A stretch of 64,000 nt of DNA from CAWEQO01 sp963811225 (GCA_963811225.1 CAWEQO010000001.1:1-64000); one strand, 5' to 3'; positions 37,603 to 48,652 are shown, numbered from the stretch's first letter. Translations and numbers: made by a program. Notes: generated from the sequence alone by a model not told the origin.

Positions 37603-39928
37603 CTAATTTACAATCTCCCACAACCTCCCCGGGCTCAACGGGATTTCCAAAATCTCCGCCTCACCGTCCAGCGCATCCTCCAGCGCTTGAGCGAAAAGCG
37701 CCCCCACCGGGATGGCTCCAGCCTCCCCGGCGCCCTTGATGCCCAGCGGATTGAGCGGCGAGGGTGTTTCGGTATGGTCGCTGAGGATGCGCGGCACCTC
37801 CAGCGCAGTCGGCAGCAGGTAGTCTCGCAAATTGGCGTTGACCAGCCGGCCCTGGTCGTCGTACACCAGCTGCTCGTAGAAGGCGTTGCCGATGCCCTGC
37901 GCTACACCACCATGCACCTGCCCCTCCACAATCAGCGGATTGATCACCTTGCCGCAGTCGTGCACCACTGCATACTTCAGCACTTGAGGTTCCAGGGTCA
38001 CCGGGTCCAGCTCTACGATCATGGCATGCGCGCCGGCCGCCGTCGCGCCGCGGTCCGGGCCATAGTAGCGGGTAGCCTCCAACCCAGGCTCCGAGCCGGG
38101 CCGCACCGCGCCCCGGATTGGGTTCGCCCTCACCGCCAGCTCGCCCAGGCGGATGCAGTGCCGCAGGGTCGGACTTGACCCGCACCACCCCTTCGGCCAG
38201 CTCCAGCTCTTCCGCCATGACGCCCAGTGTGGCTGCCCCCAGCGCCAGCGCTTTGCTGCGGACCTCCATGGCCGCGGCATAGATGGCGTTGCCCGCCACC
38301 ACCGCTCCGCGGCTGGCAAAGGTGCCGGTGCCCCAATGGAACTGGTCGGTGTCTCCGGTCACCACTTCCACATCCGTCACTGCCAGCCCCAGCGCCTCCC
38401 CTGCCAGCTGGGCGAAGCTGGTAAAGTGCCCCTGTCCCTGCGTGCCAACCCCGGTGGTCACCAATGCCTTACCGCTGGACAACACCTGTACCCTGGCCCC
38501 CTCGTACGGGCCGATGCCCGTGCCTTCCACGTACAGCACCACCCCGATGCCCACTTTACGGCCCTCGGCCCGCAAGCGCGGCTGCTCCTCGGTTACGAAG
38601 GCCTCGTAGCCGATCAGCTCCAGCGCCTTGTCCAGCACCGGCTCGTAGTCGCCGCTGTCATAGACCAGCGGGGCAAAGTCCTGGTAGATGATCTGGTTGT
38701 CGTGCGGGAAAGCGTTCGAGCGCAGCAGGTTACGCCGCCGCATCTCCACCGGGCTGATGCCCAGCTCCTTCGCCGCCAAATCCAGCAGGCGCTCCATCAC
38801 GAACACGCCGTGCTGCCTGCCCGCGCCCCTGTATGGCGTGACCAGGGTCTTGTTGGTGAACGCTACCTGGAACTCGGAGGTGTAGTTGGGCACGTCGTAG
38901 GTGCCCAGCAGGGTGCACTGGCTGTTGATCGGCACCGTCAGGCCATAGTTGTCGTACGCCCCGCTGTCGTGAATGAAGTGGTCGCTCACCCCCAGGATGC
39001 GCCCATCGTTGCTCACCGCAATCTCGGCGTCGTGGATCTGGCCCCGCTCGTGTATCGTCGCCGTGAAGTTCTCCAGCCGGTCCTCGATCCACTTGACCGG
39101 GCGCTCCAGCCGCATCGACGCCCACGGAATCAGCATCTCCTCGGGGTAGAACAGCAGCAGCTTGCCGCCGAACCCCCCGCCAATGAATGGCGCGATCAGG
39201 TGGATCTGGTTCTCGCTCAGGCCCAGCATGCCTGCCAAACCGTTGCGCAGCGGGATAGGAGCCTGGGTGGTGTCCCAAATCGTCAGGCGCCGCGCCAGCC
39301 GGTCCCACGAGGCGACCACGCCCCGGTTCTCCATGGCTGAAGGCGCGCCCCGGTCGTAGCGGAACCTTCGCCGGATCACCACGTCCGCCTCCCGGCAGGC
39401 TTTTTCGTAATCCCCCTTGCGCTGGACTACCTGCGCCGCCAGGTTGGATTCCAGGTCTTCATGTACCCGTGTGGTCCCCGGCTGCAGCGCCTGCTCCATG
39501 TCCACTACCGCCTCCAGCGGCTCGTAGTCCACCCTAACCGCCTGGGCCGCATCCTCGGCCTGGTAGCGGCTCTCCGCCAGCGCCATCGCCACGATCTCCC
39601 CCGCGAAGCGCACCTTGCCCTGCGCCATTGGGTAATACGTTCGCTGGTGGAACAACAGCCCCTCGATTGGCGGTGGCGAGACGTTCAGCGGGGTGGGCTG
39701 CATCAGGCTGCCCAGGTCGCCGGCCGTGAAGACCGCTGCCACACCCGCCATCTCCAGGGCCTTCGAGCTGTCGATGCCCAGGATGCGGGCATGCGCGTGC
39801 TGGCTGCGCACGAAGGCCACGTGCAGCATCCCCGGCAGGTCTACGTCGTCCACAAACAGCGCCCGCCCGGTCAGCAGGTGAGGGTCCTCGCTGCGCTTGA
39901 GGCGCTTTCCAATCAACGACTCGGCCAT
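37603..39928 (-). CDS. Molybdopterin-binding subunit of a xanthine dehydrogenase/CO dehydrogenase-type hydroxylase (frameshifted)
   Basis: About 775 residues across a frameshift. ATG at 39928 (MAESLIGKRLKRSEDPHLLT) overlaps the 2Fe-2S gene by one base. Motifs: GRALFVDDVDLPGMLHVAFV, RFRYDRGAPSAMENRG, APFIGGGFGGKLLLFYPEE, PYRGAGRQHGVFVMERLLD and GTGTFASRGAVVAGNA. The frame is lost near 38160 (GTCCGACCCTGCGG on the minus strand) and resumes one base over with LRHCIRLGELAVRANP, then HDCGKVINPLIVEGQ, GGVAQGIGNAFYE and LGIKGAGEAGAIPV. A CoxL active-site motif AYxCSFR is not seen, so CO is an unlikely substrate. Confidence 0.88.
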
Positions 39929-40443
39929 CACTCCCTCCCCTCTTTCTTCCGTTCCGCCGCCAGCAGCGCCGCGTCGACGATGTGCTGGTAGCCGGTGCAG
40001 CGGCACAGGTTGCCGGAGATCGCCTCCCGCACCTCTTCCTCGCTGGGGTCGGGGTTGGTCTCCAGGAAGGGCGCAAGCGTCATCAGAAAGCCCGGGGTGC
40101 AGAAGCCGCACTGCAAGCCATGTGCGTCCCAGAATGCCTGCTGCAGCGGGTGCAGGCGCTGCGGGTCGTCCGACAGCCCCTCTACGGTGGTGATGTGATG
40201 CCCGTTTGCCTGCACCGCCAGCATCAGGCACGAGCGCACCGGCTCGCCGTCGAACAGCACCGTGCAGGCGCCGCACACGCCGTGCTCGCAGCCCACGTGC
40301 GTGCCGTTCAGGCCCAAATCGTGCCGCAGAAAGTCGCTCAGCAGCAGCCGCGACTCCACCTCCCGCGCATACTCACGCCCGTTGACCGTGACCTGAACCG
40401 CATGCAGGCTCACCACTGCCGGCTGCTTGCTCTCAGCCTCCAT
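39928..40443 (-). CDS. [2Fe-2S] subunit of the molybdenum hydroxylase
   Basis: 171 residues. The N-terminal plant-type cluster is CEHGVCGACTVLFDG...RSC and the second cluster is CGFCTPGFLM...CRCTGYQ, eight Cys in the expected spacing. ATG at 40443 follows GAAGGAGGAGGTGAAC and overlaps the end of the FAD-subunit gene by 11 bases. It carries electrons from the molybdenum site to FAD. Confidence 0.93.
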   Translation of the reverse strand: MEAESKQPAVVSLHAVQVTVNGREYAREVESRLLLSDFLRHDLGLNGTHVGCEHGVCGACTVLFDGEPVRSCLMLAVQANGHHITTVEGLSDDPQRLHPLQQAFWDAHGLQCGFCTPGFLMTLAPFLETNPDPSEEEVREAISGNLCRCTGYQHIVDAALLAAERKKEGRE

Positions 40444-41332
40444 GTTCACCTCCTCCTTCAACCAACGCCCGCCCAAACGCATCCCGCAGCGCCCGTCGGG
40501 TCAGCTCGGCCGCCAGGTGCCGCCGGTATGCCGCCGGCGCGTGCACGTCACTGACCGGGTCGATCTCCGCGTACGCCGCCGTCTGCGCCGCCGCCTCGAT
40601 GGCCTCCTCCGTCCCGGTCTGGCCCTCCAGCAGCCCGGCCGCCTTGACCGCCAGCACAGGGATGCGCGCCCCATTCTGATACACTAGCCGGGCGTCGCTG
40701 CAGACCCCCCGCTCATCGACCGTCACCACGGCCGCCACGCCCATCATCACCCGGTCACCGTGCCGCCGGGCGCTCTCGTGGAATCCCCAGCCGGAGCCTT
40801 CCTGCATCGGCGGGATCTCGATCTCGGTCAGAATCTCCTGCGGCGTCAAAGCTGTGACGAACTGGTCGCGGAAGAAATCCTCCGCCTCGATCCAGCGCTC
40901 ACCGCCCGCACTGACCGCCTTGTAGCGCGCTCCCAGCGCCAGCGTCACCGTTGGCAGCTCGGCCGCCGGGTCTGCATAGGCCAGGCTGCCCCCGGCCGTG
41001 CCGCGTGTGCGGATGGCAGTATGCGCGATTAACGGCACCGCAAAATGCACCAGCGGCGCGACCTGGGATACGCCCTGATCGAACTCCAGCTTTCGGTAGC
41101 GCGCCATCGCTCCGATCCGCAGCTCACCGTCCTCGCCTATGCGAATATAATCCAGCTCCGGCAGGCCGTTCAAATCGATGAGATAGGTTGGGGTCAGGCA
41201 GCGGAAATTCATCGAGGCGATCAGGCTCTGCCCCCCTGCCAGCAAGCGCGCCTCATCGCCGTGTTCGTGCAGCCTTTCAACAGCTGCGTTCAAAGTGTCC
41301 GGTACAACGTAGAGAAATGGCGCCGGTTTCAT
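40433..41332 (-). CDS. FAD-binding subunit of the molybdenum hydroxylase
   Basis: 299 residues, CoxM-like. FAD loops LLAGGQSLIASMNFR near residue 30 and RGTAGGSLAYADPAAELP near 110 are typical. ATG at 41332 follows GGAGG. First gene of a three-gene operon in the order FAD, 2Fe-2S, molybdopterin subunit. No maturation gene is in the window. Confidence 0.92.
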   Translation of the reverse strand: MKPAPFLYVVPDTLNAAVERLHEHGDEARLLAGGQSLIASMNFRCLTPTYLIDLNGLPELDYIRIGEDGELRIGAMARYRKLEFDQGVSQVAPLVHFAVPLIAHTAIRTRGTAGGSLAYADPAAELPTVTLALGARYKAVSAGGERWIEAEDFFRDQFVTALTPQEILTEIEIPPMQEGSGWGFHESARRHGDRVMMGVAAVVTVDERGVCSDARLVYQNGARIPVLAVKAAGLLEGQTGTEEAIEAAAQTAAYAEIDPVSDVHAPAAYRRHLAAELTRRALRDAFGRALVEGGGEHGG

Positions 41333-41606
41333 CCCTCCATCCTTTACAAACGCTCTAAAATATCGGATCGTTAAGATATTATACATCCGCATTTATCATG
41401 AAGAACAGGTGGGAGAGCTCCATCGATCGGGCGATTCCACAAGCGGTTATCGGGTGATTGCTTGGTAAACCACAATCGATCACTGTTTCTTGGAAAGGTG
41501 CAGCGCCGCACAGGGACCATCGGGTATCTTCCGCAGCCATAAATGATTGCCGTATCAATCGATTCATGTTACAACAAATCAAAGCCTAAGCGCCAGGGAG
41601 GAAACC

Positions 41607-42251
41607 GTGCCGGCCAAACACAAACCCACAATCGCCCTTAAGCCGCAAGAAGAAACCGGCTATGAACGCCTGGTCTTCTTCAGTGACGCCGTCATGGCCA
41701 TTGCCATCACCCTGTTGGCCCTCGAAGTGCGCCTGCCGGAATCGGTCACTGCTCCGGCGCAGCTGCCCGCCGCCCTGCTCGAATCGACCCCGCAAATCGG
41801 CGCCTACTTCATCAGCTTCTTCGTCATCGGCACCTTCTGGATCGGCCACCACCGTATGTTCACCCACATCAAGCGCTACAATCAAAGCCTGTTGTGGATC
41901 AACCTGCTGTTCCTGTTCCTGATCGCCATCCTGCCGTTCCCGACCTCGGTGCTCGGGCGCTTCCCCGGCGTCGCGCTGGCGGTCCAGTTCTATGCCGCTA
42001 CCGTCGCCCTGATCGCCTTCGTTCGCACCGGCCTGTGGCTCTATGCGGTCAACCGTAAGCTGATCGACCCGGACCTGTCTCCCGAGCAGATCCAGCGCGA
42101 CATCCTGCTCGGCGTCGTGACCATCCTGGTGTTCCTGGTTTCGATCTGGATCGCGGCCTTCAACCCCAATCAGGCCATGTATTTCTGGATCACGCTGTTC
42201 GTGCTGGCGCTGGTCCAAAGACGGATTTTTGATAGGAGGAATGGAAAATAA
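41607..42251 (+). CDS. TMEM175-like potassium channel (DUF1211)
   Basis: 214 residues, about six helices. The hallmark RLVFFSDAVMAIAITLLAL (FSDAV at 25-29) lines the pore in this family. The second conserved part FWIGHHRMFTHIKRYN is present. I chose GTG at 41607 because GGGAGGAAACC precedes it; the frame is open 20 codons further back without a ribosome site. The stop abuts the next gene. Confidence 0.87.
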   Translation: MPAKHKPTIALKPQEETGYERLVFFSDAVMAIAITLLALEVRLPESVTAPAQLPAALLESTPQIGAYFISFFVIGTFWIGHHRMFTHIKRYNQSLLWINLLFLFLIAILPFPTSVLGRFPGVALAVQFYAATVALIAFVRTGLWLYAVNRKLIDPDLSPEQIQRDILLGVVTILVFLVSIWIAAFNPNQAMYFWITLFVLALVQRRIFDRRNGK

Positions 42252-42677
42252 ATGCAAAAAATGACCCCTGAGGAGCGCAGGCATTTCCTGCTCGATACAC
42301 CCCGCACCGCTAAGGTCGCCACCGTCCGCCCGGACGGTACGCCCCACGTCGCCCCGGTCTGGTTCATCCTCGACGGCGACGATGTCATCTTCACCACCTG
42401 GCACACCACCGTCAAAGCGCACAACCTGGCCGAGAACAACCACGTCGCCATCTCCGTCGACGACGATCATCCCCCCTACGCCTTCGTGCTCATCGAGGGC
42501 GAAGCCGAGGTCGATAAACACGCCCCCGATTTACTCAAATGGACCACCGCCCTCGCCCGACGCTACTTTGGTGACGACCTGGCCGACGAATATGGCCGCC
42601 GCAACGCTGTCGAAGGCGAATACCTTGTGCGGGTGCACCCCACCAAGTTCATCGCCCAAAAGGGCATCGCGGATTAA
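42252..42677 (+). CDS. PPOX-class (F420/FMN-dependent) split-barrel oxidoreductase
   Basis: 141 residues of the pyridoxamine-phosphate-oxidase fold. RTAKVATVRPDGTPHVAPVW and FTTWHTTVKAHNLAEN are the cofactor-binding strands; YLVRVHPTKF is near the end. Small members like this in F420-making bacteria use F420. It starts directly after the TMEM175-like stop, with AGGAGG inside that gene, so the two are coupled. Confidence 0.85.
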   Translation: MQKMTPEERRHFLLDTPRTAKVATVRPDGTPHVAPVWFILDGDDVIFTTWHTTVKAHNLAENNHVAISVDDDHPPYAFVLIEGEAEVDKHAPDLLKWTTALARRYFGDDLADEYGRRNAVEGEYLVRVHPTKFIAQKGIAD

Positions 42678-42678
42678 T

Positions 42679-42748
42679 CCAGTCGATTCGTCCATCCGTC
42701 AATGAGGGCTTCCAAATCCCTGGTTGACGGATTGACATATCGACTGGA
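42679..42748. terminator. Imperfect hairpin between convergent genes
   Basis: TCCAGTCGAT (42679-42688) pairs with ATCGACTGGA (42739-42748). CCGTCAA and TTGACGG extend it inside, with mismatches and a loop of about 20. Confidence 0.65.
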
Positions 42749-42755
42749 TTTTGCG

Positions 42756-43118
42756 CTACTTCCTCAAGTTCTCTTCTACCCGAAACCTCACGATCTTCGC
42801 GATCAAATCGTACGGCAGCGGTTGGTCCAGCGGGAACTGCACCGCCCCCTTCGACTGCTTGTAGCCCGCCAGCTCTTCTCGAAACGCCTCGATCCCAGAC
42901 CCTGTCGGATAAAACCCAATATGGTTCTTATGCGCCCCAAACCATACCAGCCGCCCCTTCAAGAAATACCCCGGCATCCCGTAGCTGATGCGTTCCTCGA
43001 CCTGCGGCGCAGCCCCTTTAATCGTCGTCCGCACCTGGGCCAGGATCGCTTGCACCTCCTCCGGGAACTGGGCGATATATTCCTCCAACGTTGCCGGCCC
43101 GCTCTTTTTCGCTTCCAT
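42756..43118 (-). CDS. DUF1801 (YdhG-like) protein
   Basis: 120 residues. Family features: EEYIAQFPEEVQAILAQVR near the start, ISYGMPGYFLKGRLVWFGAH in the middle and GAVQFPLDQPLPYDLIAKIV near the end. Related to the iron-chaperone-like YdhG/Fra fold, function uncertain. AAAGGGG lies 6 bases from the ATG. Confidence 0.85.
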   Translation of the reverse strand: MEAKKSGPATLEEYIAQFPEEVQAILAQVRTTIKGAAPQVEERISYGMPGYFLKGRLVWFGAHKNHIGFYPTGSGIEAFREELAGYKQSKGAVQFPLDQPLPYDLIAKIVRFRVEENLRK

Positions 43119-43186
43119 AGGGACCCCTTTCGCAAAAGGATATTTTCACACCAATTATATCTGAATTAGACGGAGCGTTAATCATG

Positions 43187-43226
43187 AGGACGCAAAGAAG
43201 AACTTTTATGCTCTTCTTTGCGTCCT
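43187..43226 (-). terminator. Hairpin after ettA
   Basis: AGGACGCAAAGAAG (43187-43200) pairs with 43213-43226. The word GACGCAAAG recurs in other hairpins (52090 and, variant, 60313). Confidence 0.65.
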
Positions 43227-43260
43227 TTGCTTTTCGTTGTGACTGTGTGTGAAAAGCTTT

Positions 43261-44937
<1,677 letters not shown>

Positions 44938-44939
44938 GC

Positions 44940-45317
44940 TTAACCTCCTGCTCGCTTGGCCGTAAAGCCGCGCTTCTTTAATGCTTCGATAACGGCAGCG
45001 GCATGGTCGCCCTGCACTTCAATGACGCCGTCCTTGACTGCGCCGCCCGCCCCACACATCTGCTTCAGCTCGGCAGCAAGCTTCTTCACGTCCGGCTCGT
45101 CCAGCAGCACCCCGGTCACAGTCGTGACCGTCTTGCCCTTGCGCCCCTTCGACTTAACCCGCACCCGCACGACCCCATCCCCTCGTGAAGTGCCCTGTAA
45201 GTTTTGTTGTTTCGTTTTGGCCTGCTTGCAAGCGCAATCGGCCACCGGTCGCCCGCACTCCGGGCACATCCGGCCTTGCTCGGTTGTATATACCGTTCGG
45301 TTTTCATTCTTACGCAT
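44940..45317 (-). CDS. SUI1/YciH-type translation factor
   Basis: 125 residues. CPECGRPVADCAC near the start is a four-Cys zinc-type knuckle. The SUI1 fold follows: VRVRVKSKGRKGKTVTTVTG, LAAELKQMCGAGGAVKDGVI and VQGDHAAAVIEALKKRGF. Acts in start-codon selection on the ribosome. The ATG (45317) lies only about 8 bases from a TATAAT (45325-45330, minus strand) and has no ribosome site, so the message may be leaderless. It is 2 bases from ettA and likely co-transcribed with it. Confidence 0.9.
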   Translation of the reverse strand: MRKNENRTVYTTEQGRMCPECGRPVADCACKQAKTKQQNLQGTSRGDGVVRVRVKSKGRKGKTVTTVTGVLLDEPDVKKLAAELKQMCGAGGAVKDGVIEVQGDHAAAVIEALKKRGFTAKRAGG

Positions 45318-45324
45318 GGGGTCT

Positions 45325-45330
45325 ATTATA
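45325..45330 (-). promoter_or_regulatory. -10 box suggesting a leaderless yciH-type message
   Basis: TATAAT on the minus strand with the ATG starting 8 bases after it. The -35 region is weak (CTGTTT at a 17-base spacing). Confidence 0.45.
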
Positions 45331-45354
45331 CCCGGCAAAAAACAGGAAACAGGG

Positions 45355-45415
45355 AATTCGGCAGTTCGTTATTGGATAATTAGGTCCTAATTACCCAATA
45401 ACGAACTGCCGAATT
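45355..45415. terminator. Long hairpin between yciH and PRC-barrel genes
   Basis: Arms 45355-45384 and 45386-45415, 30 bp with one mismatch around one base; arm AATTCGGCAGTTCGTTATTG. It follows the stop of the PRC-barrel gene. Confidence 0.8.
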
Positions 45416-45434
45416 TCCGGACCGCTCTCTACTC

Positions 45435-46115
45435 TTAACTCTCTCCCTTGTACTCCGGCAAATTCCTCACCACCTTCGACGGCACCGCCAACCGGATTTG
45501 ATCCTCCTCGACCGTCATGATCCAGTCCGCCGGCACGAGCTTCTTCTGCATGCCAAGGAAGCCGCGCGACAGCACGATGTGCGTCACCGCTGCCCCCTCG
45601 CCCCCGGTGATCACCTCTTCCAGGTCACCGGCATGCTCGCCATCCGTTGTGGTAACCCGCGTGCCCTTATCGAGCGATACGCTGCCGGCTGGCGTGTTGT
45701 GCTGCGAAATGGGGGTGTAGCCACGGCCCGGGAAGTAGTAGGGCACCGTCGCCTTTTCCCCCACGCCCCACTCCGGCTGCGGGTAGATCTGCGGATAGGA
45801 ATACACCTCACCTTGCCAGCCGTGGCCTTCCGTGTTCTCCGACGGCAGCATCTCCCCTTCTAGCGATACATAATCCGTGGTCGTAAAGTCCGGATACTCG
45901 TCCAGCGCGTGCGCTTCCCGCGCTAACCGGATCTGATCGTCGTCGGCCTCCGCCACCAGTTCCACCGGCAGCACCTTTTCCTCTCCCGACAGTACGCCAC
46001 GCTTAACGACCAGGTGCGTCACATCCTTCGAACGCGGGTCGACCACTACCCTGCTCAGCGAACCGGCGCTCTCGCCATTGGCCCGGACGATCTTTGCGCC
46101 TTCTTTATATTCCAT
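45435..46115 (-). CDS. Protein with two PRC-barrel domains
   Basis: 226 residues. The first PRC barrel (about 5-75) reads GAKIVRANGESAGSLSRVVV, KDVTHLVVKRG and LPVELVAEADDDQIRL. The second (about 150-220) reads GTRVTTTDGEHAGDLEEVIT, VTHIVLSRGFL and VPADWIMTVEEDQIRLAV. A Tyr/Pro-rich linker joins them. ATG at 46115 has AAGGGTG upstream. Its promoter carries TAGGGA boxes. PRC-barrel proteins occur in stress and photosynthesis contexts; role here unknown. Confidence 0.85.
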   Translation of the reverse strand: MEYKEGAKIVRANGESAGSLSRVVVDPRSKDVTHLVVKRGVLSGEEKVLPVELVAEADDDQIRLAREAHALDEYPDFTTTDYVSLEGEMLPSENTEGHGWQGEVYSYPQIYPQPEWGVGEKATVPYYFPGRGYTPISQHNTPAGSVSLDKGTRVTTTDGEHAGDLEEVITGGEGAAVTHIVLSRGFLGMQKKLVPADWIMTVEEDQIRLAVPSKVVRNLPEYKGES

Positions 46116-46173
46116 TGGATCACCCTTCACTTTTGTTAGGTTCGTGACTAGACAACTCAAAACGCAGTAATTT

Positions 46174-46240
46174 ACTATAAAATAGAAGCAGCGGTCCCGG
46201 TATGGGGAATCTGCCTATACCGGTATGGGAAATTCCCCTA
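46174..46240 (-). promoter_or_regulatory. TAGGGA-box promoter of the PRC-barrel gene
   Basis: On the minus strand TAGGGGAATTTCCCATACC (46222-46240), GGCAGATTCCCC (46204-46215), TACCGG (46197-46202), 17-base spacer, TATAGT (46174-46179). The start codon is about 60 bases further. Spacing decides the orientation: read toward the plus-strand gene there is no fitting -10. Confidence 0.6.
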
Positions 46241-46311
46241 CGCTTTTCAATTTTTCTGCATCAGCATGGCCTTGCAATCGCCTGCATCGAATCCTGCATC
46301 ACGGAGCGTCT

Positions 46312-47850
46312 ATGCCCTGGCCTCTCATACTCATCGTCGAAGACGGTGACAAACAGCGAGAGTTCCTTCAAACAGCCCTGCAGGGCATGAGGGATTTTAT
46401 TCTGGAAAACGTGCGCTCCGCCGCGGATGCTCATCTGGTGGCCGAAACCCGCCAACCAGACCTGGTGTTCTTCGACCTGGCATCCCAGCAAGCCGGCGAA
46501 AGCCTCGACGCAGGCGAGACCATCCGGCGCGCCGGCATCCCGGTGATCTACATCAACGGGCCGCGCGCCAGCGAGCCCATCTTCCCGGAAGGCGACACCC
46601 CCATCATCTATTTCCCCAAGCCGGTCAGTTCGGCCGCCGTGACCTCGGCCGTCGATCTGGCCTTGCAGTACCGCTCCATGCAAAAGCGAATGTGTGAGCG
46701 TCAGGCCGCCTACCAGGCTTCCATCGAGCTGCTGCCCGGCGCGCTGGGCATGTTCGACCGCCACACGCAGCGGCTGCTGGAAGCCAACGAGGCCTTCACC
46801 AACCTGTTCCAGCTGCACGACGGGCGATCCGAGCAGGCCAGCCTGCCCGAGCTGCTCAAGCTGGAGGAAGGCAGCCTGGAACACGCCTTGCAAACCGCGG
46901 GAAAGTTTGGCTGCTGGTCCGGCCGGGCCGAGGTCCTTGGCATCGACCGCGACGGCGTCGGCTGCCAGGCCCGCATCCGGCCCGTGGAAGTAGACAATGA
47001 GAACAGCCCCTGGATGGTATACTGCACCGCGGGCTGGGCCGGCAAGATCGGCATCGAGGAGAAGACCATCGAGGTCATCGAGCGCCACCGCCAGGAGGCC
47101 GAGACGCTGCGCGAGGTGACTGCTTCCCTCACCAAGTCCCTGGAACCGAACGAAGTGCTCCACCGCATCCTGGAGCAGATGAAAAAGGTAATTCCCTACG
47201 AAGGCTTTTCGGTCATGCTATGGGAAGATAACCAGTTGATCCTGTATGCCAGCCATGATCGCCCCGGGACGCGCCGCGAGATCATGGATATCCAGGAACT
47301 GCCCAACATTAAAGAGGTCATCGAAAACAAGCGGCCCTTGATCATCCCCGACACCACCAAAGACCCCCGCTGGATCCTTCTCCCCGGTTACGAGTATATC
47401 CGCTGCTGGATGGGTGTACCGCTGATCGCCGACGACCGGGTGGTCGGGCTGCTGAACCTGGATAAGAAAGAAGCCGAGTTCTACCAGCAGAAAGACACCC
47501 GCCTGGCGCTGGCCTTCGCCAACCAGGCCACGATTGCGCTGGAGAATGCCCGGCTGCATCAGCGCACCCAGCGCGGCCTCAAGCGCCTCTCGGCCCTACG
47601 CACCATCGACAACGCCATTAGCTCCAGCCTCGACCTGCGCTTCACCCTGGAAGTGCTCCTCAACCAGGTCATCTCGAACCTGGATGTGGATGCCACCGAC
47701 GTCTTGCTGTTCAACGAGCGCAACCAGAACTCTCTCCTACGCCGCCGGCCGCGGCTTCCATACCGGCGCGCTGCGCCACACCCACATCCATCTGGGGGAG
47801 GGCTACGCCGGGCAGGCCGCCTTGCAGCGCCGCACCCTGTCCGTCAATGA
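46312..47850 (+). CDS. Receiver/PAS-like/GAF signalling protein, N-terminal piece (frameshifted)
   Basis: From ATG 46312 (MPWPLILIVEDGDKQREFLQ): a receiver-like domain (1-120; Asp in PDLVFFDLAS, Lys in IIYFPKPVS), a PAS-like region (about 130-260), a GAF domain (about 285-440; LEPNEVLHRILEQMKKVIPY, CWMGVPLIADDRVVGLLNLD) and the start of a second GAF. The frame breaks at CTCTCTCCTACG (about 47734), in a CT run. The true protein continues in the piece ending at 48652; the Arg/Pro-rich end of this piece is spurious. Confidence 0.8.
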   Translation: MPWPLILIVEDGDKQREFLQTALQGMRDFILENVRSAADAHLVAETRQPDLVFFDLASQQAGESLDAGETIRRAGIPVIYINGPRASEPIFPEGDTPIIYFPKPVSSAAVTSAVDLALQYRSMQKRMCERQAAYQASIELLPGALGMFDRHTQRLLEANEAFTNLFQLHDGRSEQASLPELLKLEEGSLEHALQTAGKFGCWSGRAEVLGIDRDGVGCQARIRPVEVDNENSPWMVYCTAGWAGKIGIEEKTIEVIERHRQEAETLREVTASLTKSLEPNEVLHRILEQMKKVIPYEGFSVMLWEDNQLILYASHDRPGTRREIMDIQELPNIKEVIENKRPLIIPDTTKDPRWILLPGYEYIRCWMGVPLIADDRVVGLLNLDKKEAEFYQQKDTRLALAFANQATIALENARLHQRTQRGLKRLSALRTIDNAISSSLDLRFTLEVLLNQVISNLDVDATDVLLFNERNQNSLLRRRPRLPYRRAAPHPHPSGGGLRRAGRLAAPHPVRQ

Positions 47851-48652
47851 GCTCAGCCGCTCCGATCCGGCCTTTCCACACGGCTTGATGACTGCTGTCG
47901 AGGGTTTCTGCGTCTACTACGTCGCTCCGCTGATCGCCAAAGGCCAGCTGAAAGGCGTCCTGGAGATCTTCAACCGCTCCCCCATCAACCCCGACCAGGA
48001 TTGGCTCGACTTCCTCAATGCCCTGGCGCTGCAAGCCGCTATCGCCGTGGATAACGTGCGCCTGTTTGAAGACCTGCAGCATAAGAATCTCGAACTGACC
48101 CTTGCCTACGACATCACCCTTGAGGTGTGGGCCCAGGCCCTTGAGCTGCGCCGGATCGAGCCGGAAGGGCATATCCGCCGGGTAACCGACCTGACCGAGC
48201 GGGTTGCCCGGCAGTTGGGCTTCCAGGAAGAGGAGATTGGACACATCCGCCGTGGCGCAATCTTGCACAACATCGGCAAGATCGGCATCCCCGACAGTAT
48301 CCTGCTGAAAGACGGCTCGCTGACCGAGGAGGAATGCACCATCAACCGCCTCCACACCGTATACGCCTACGAGTGGTTGTCTCCTATCTCCTTCCTCAAG
48401 CCCGCCCTCGATATCCCCTACTGCCACCATGAGTGGTGGGACAGCAGCGGCTACCCGCGCGGGCTCAATGCTGAAGAGATTCCCCTGCCGGCCCGCATCT
48501 TCTCCATCATCGACGCCTGGGATCTCTTGACTAACAGCCGCGGCAGCAGGCCCCCCTGGCCGGTCCAAAAGGTGATCGAACACCTGCGCGCCAGGGCCGG
48601 CACGCAGTTCGAGCCGCGCCTGGTAGAAGCTTTCCTTGCGATGATGGCGTAG
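47534..48652 (+). CDS. Second GAF and HD-GYP-like domain, C-terminal piece of the same protein
   Basis: Coding from about 47735: SYAAGRGFHTGALRHTHIHL, GEGYAGQAALQRRTLSVNE and VAPLIAKGQLKGVLEIFNRS complete the second GAF. Then an HD-GYP-like domain: EGHIRRVTDLTERVARQLGF, LHNIGKIGIPDSIL, HHEWWDSSGYPRGL and ARIFSIIDAWDLLTNSR. The HD doublet reads HN, so one metal ligand is changed and c-di-GMP hydrolysis may be lost or altered. The whole joined protein would be about 780 residues. The stop directly abuts a 33-bp hairpin. Confidence 0.8.
   Translation: MRWRMPGCISAPSAASSASRPYAPSTTPLAPASTCASPWKCSSTRSSRTWMWMPPTSCCSTSATRTLSYAAGRGFHTGALRHTHIHLGEGYAGQAALQRRTLSVNELSRSDPAFPHGLMTAVEGFCVYYVAPLIAKGQLKGVLEIFNRSPINPDQDWLDFLNALALQAAIAVDNVRLFEDLQHKNLELTLAYDITLEVWAQALELRRIEPEGHIRRVTDLTERVARQLGFQEEEIGHIRRGAILHNIGKIGIPDSILLKDGSLTEEECTINRLHTVYAYEWLSPISFLKPALDIPYCHHEWWDSSGYPRGLNAEEIPLPARIFSIIDAWDLLTNSRGSRPPWPVQKVIEHLRARAGTQFEPRLVEAFLAMMA

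Noticed and set aside
37411..38178. 255-residue plus-strand frame
   Set aside because: Antisense to the molybdopterin subunit, starts in the GSP17M promoter and has no recognisable domain.
37603..39928. Calling the molybdenum enzyme a carbon monoxide dehydrogenase
   Set aside because: The CoxL active-site motif AYxCSFR was not found; the general xanthine dehydrogenase family call is safer.
46195..46240. TAGGGA promoter read toward the receiver/GAF gene on the plus strand
   Set aside because: No -10 appears at the fixed distance in that direction; on the minus strand TATAGT sits exactly where expected.
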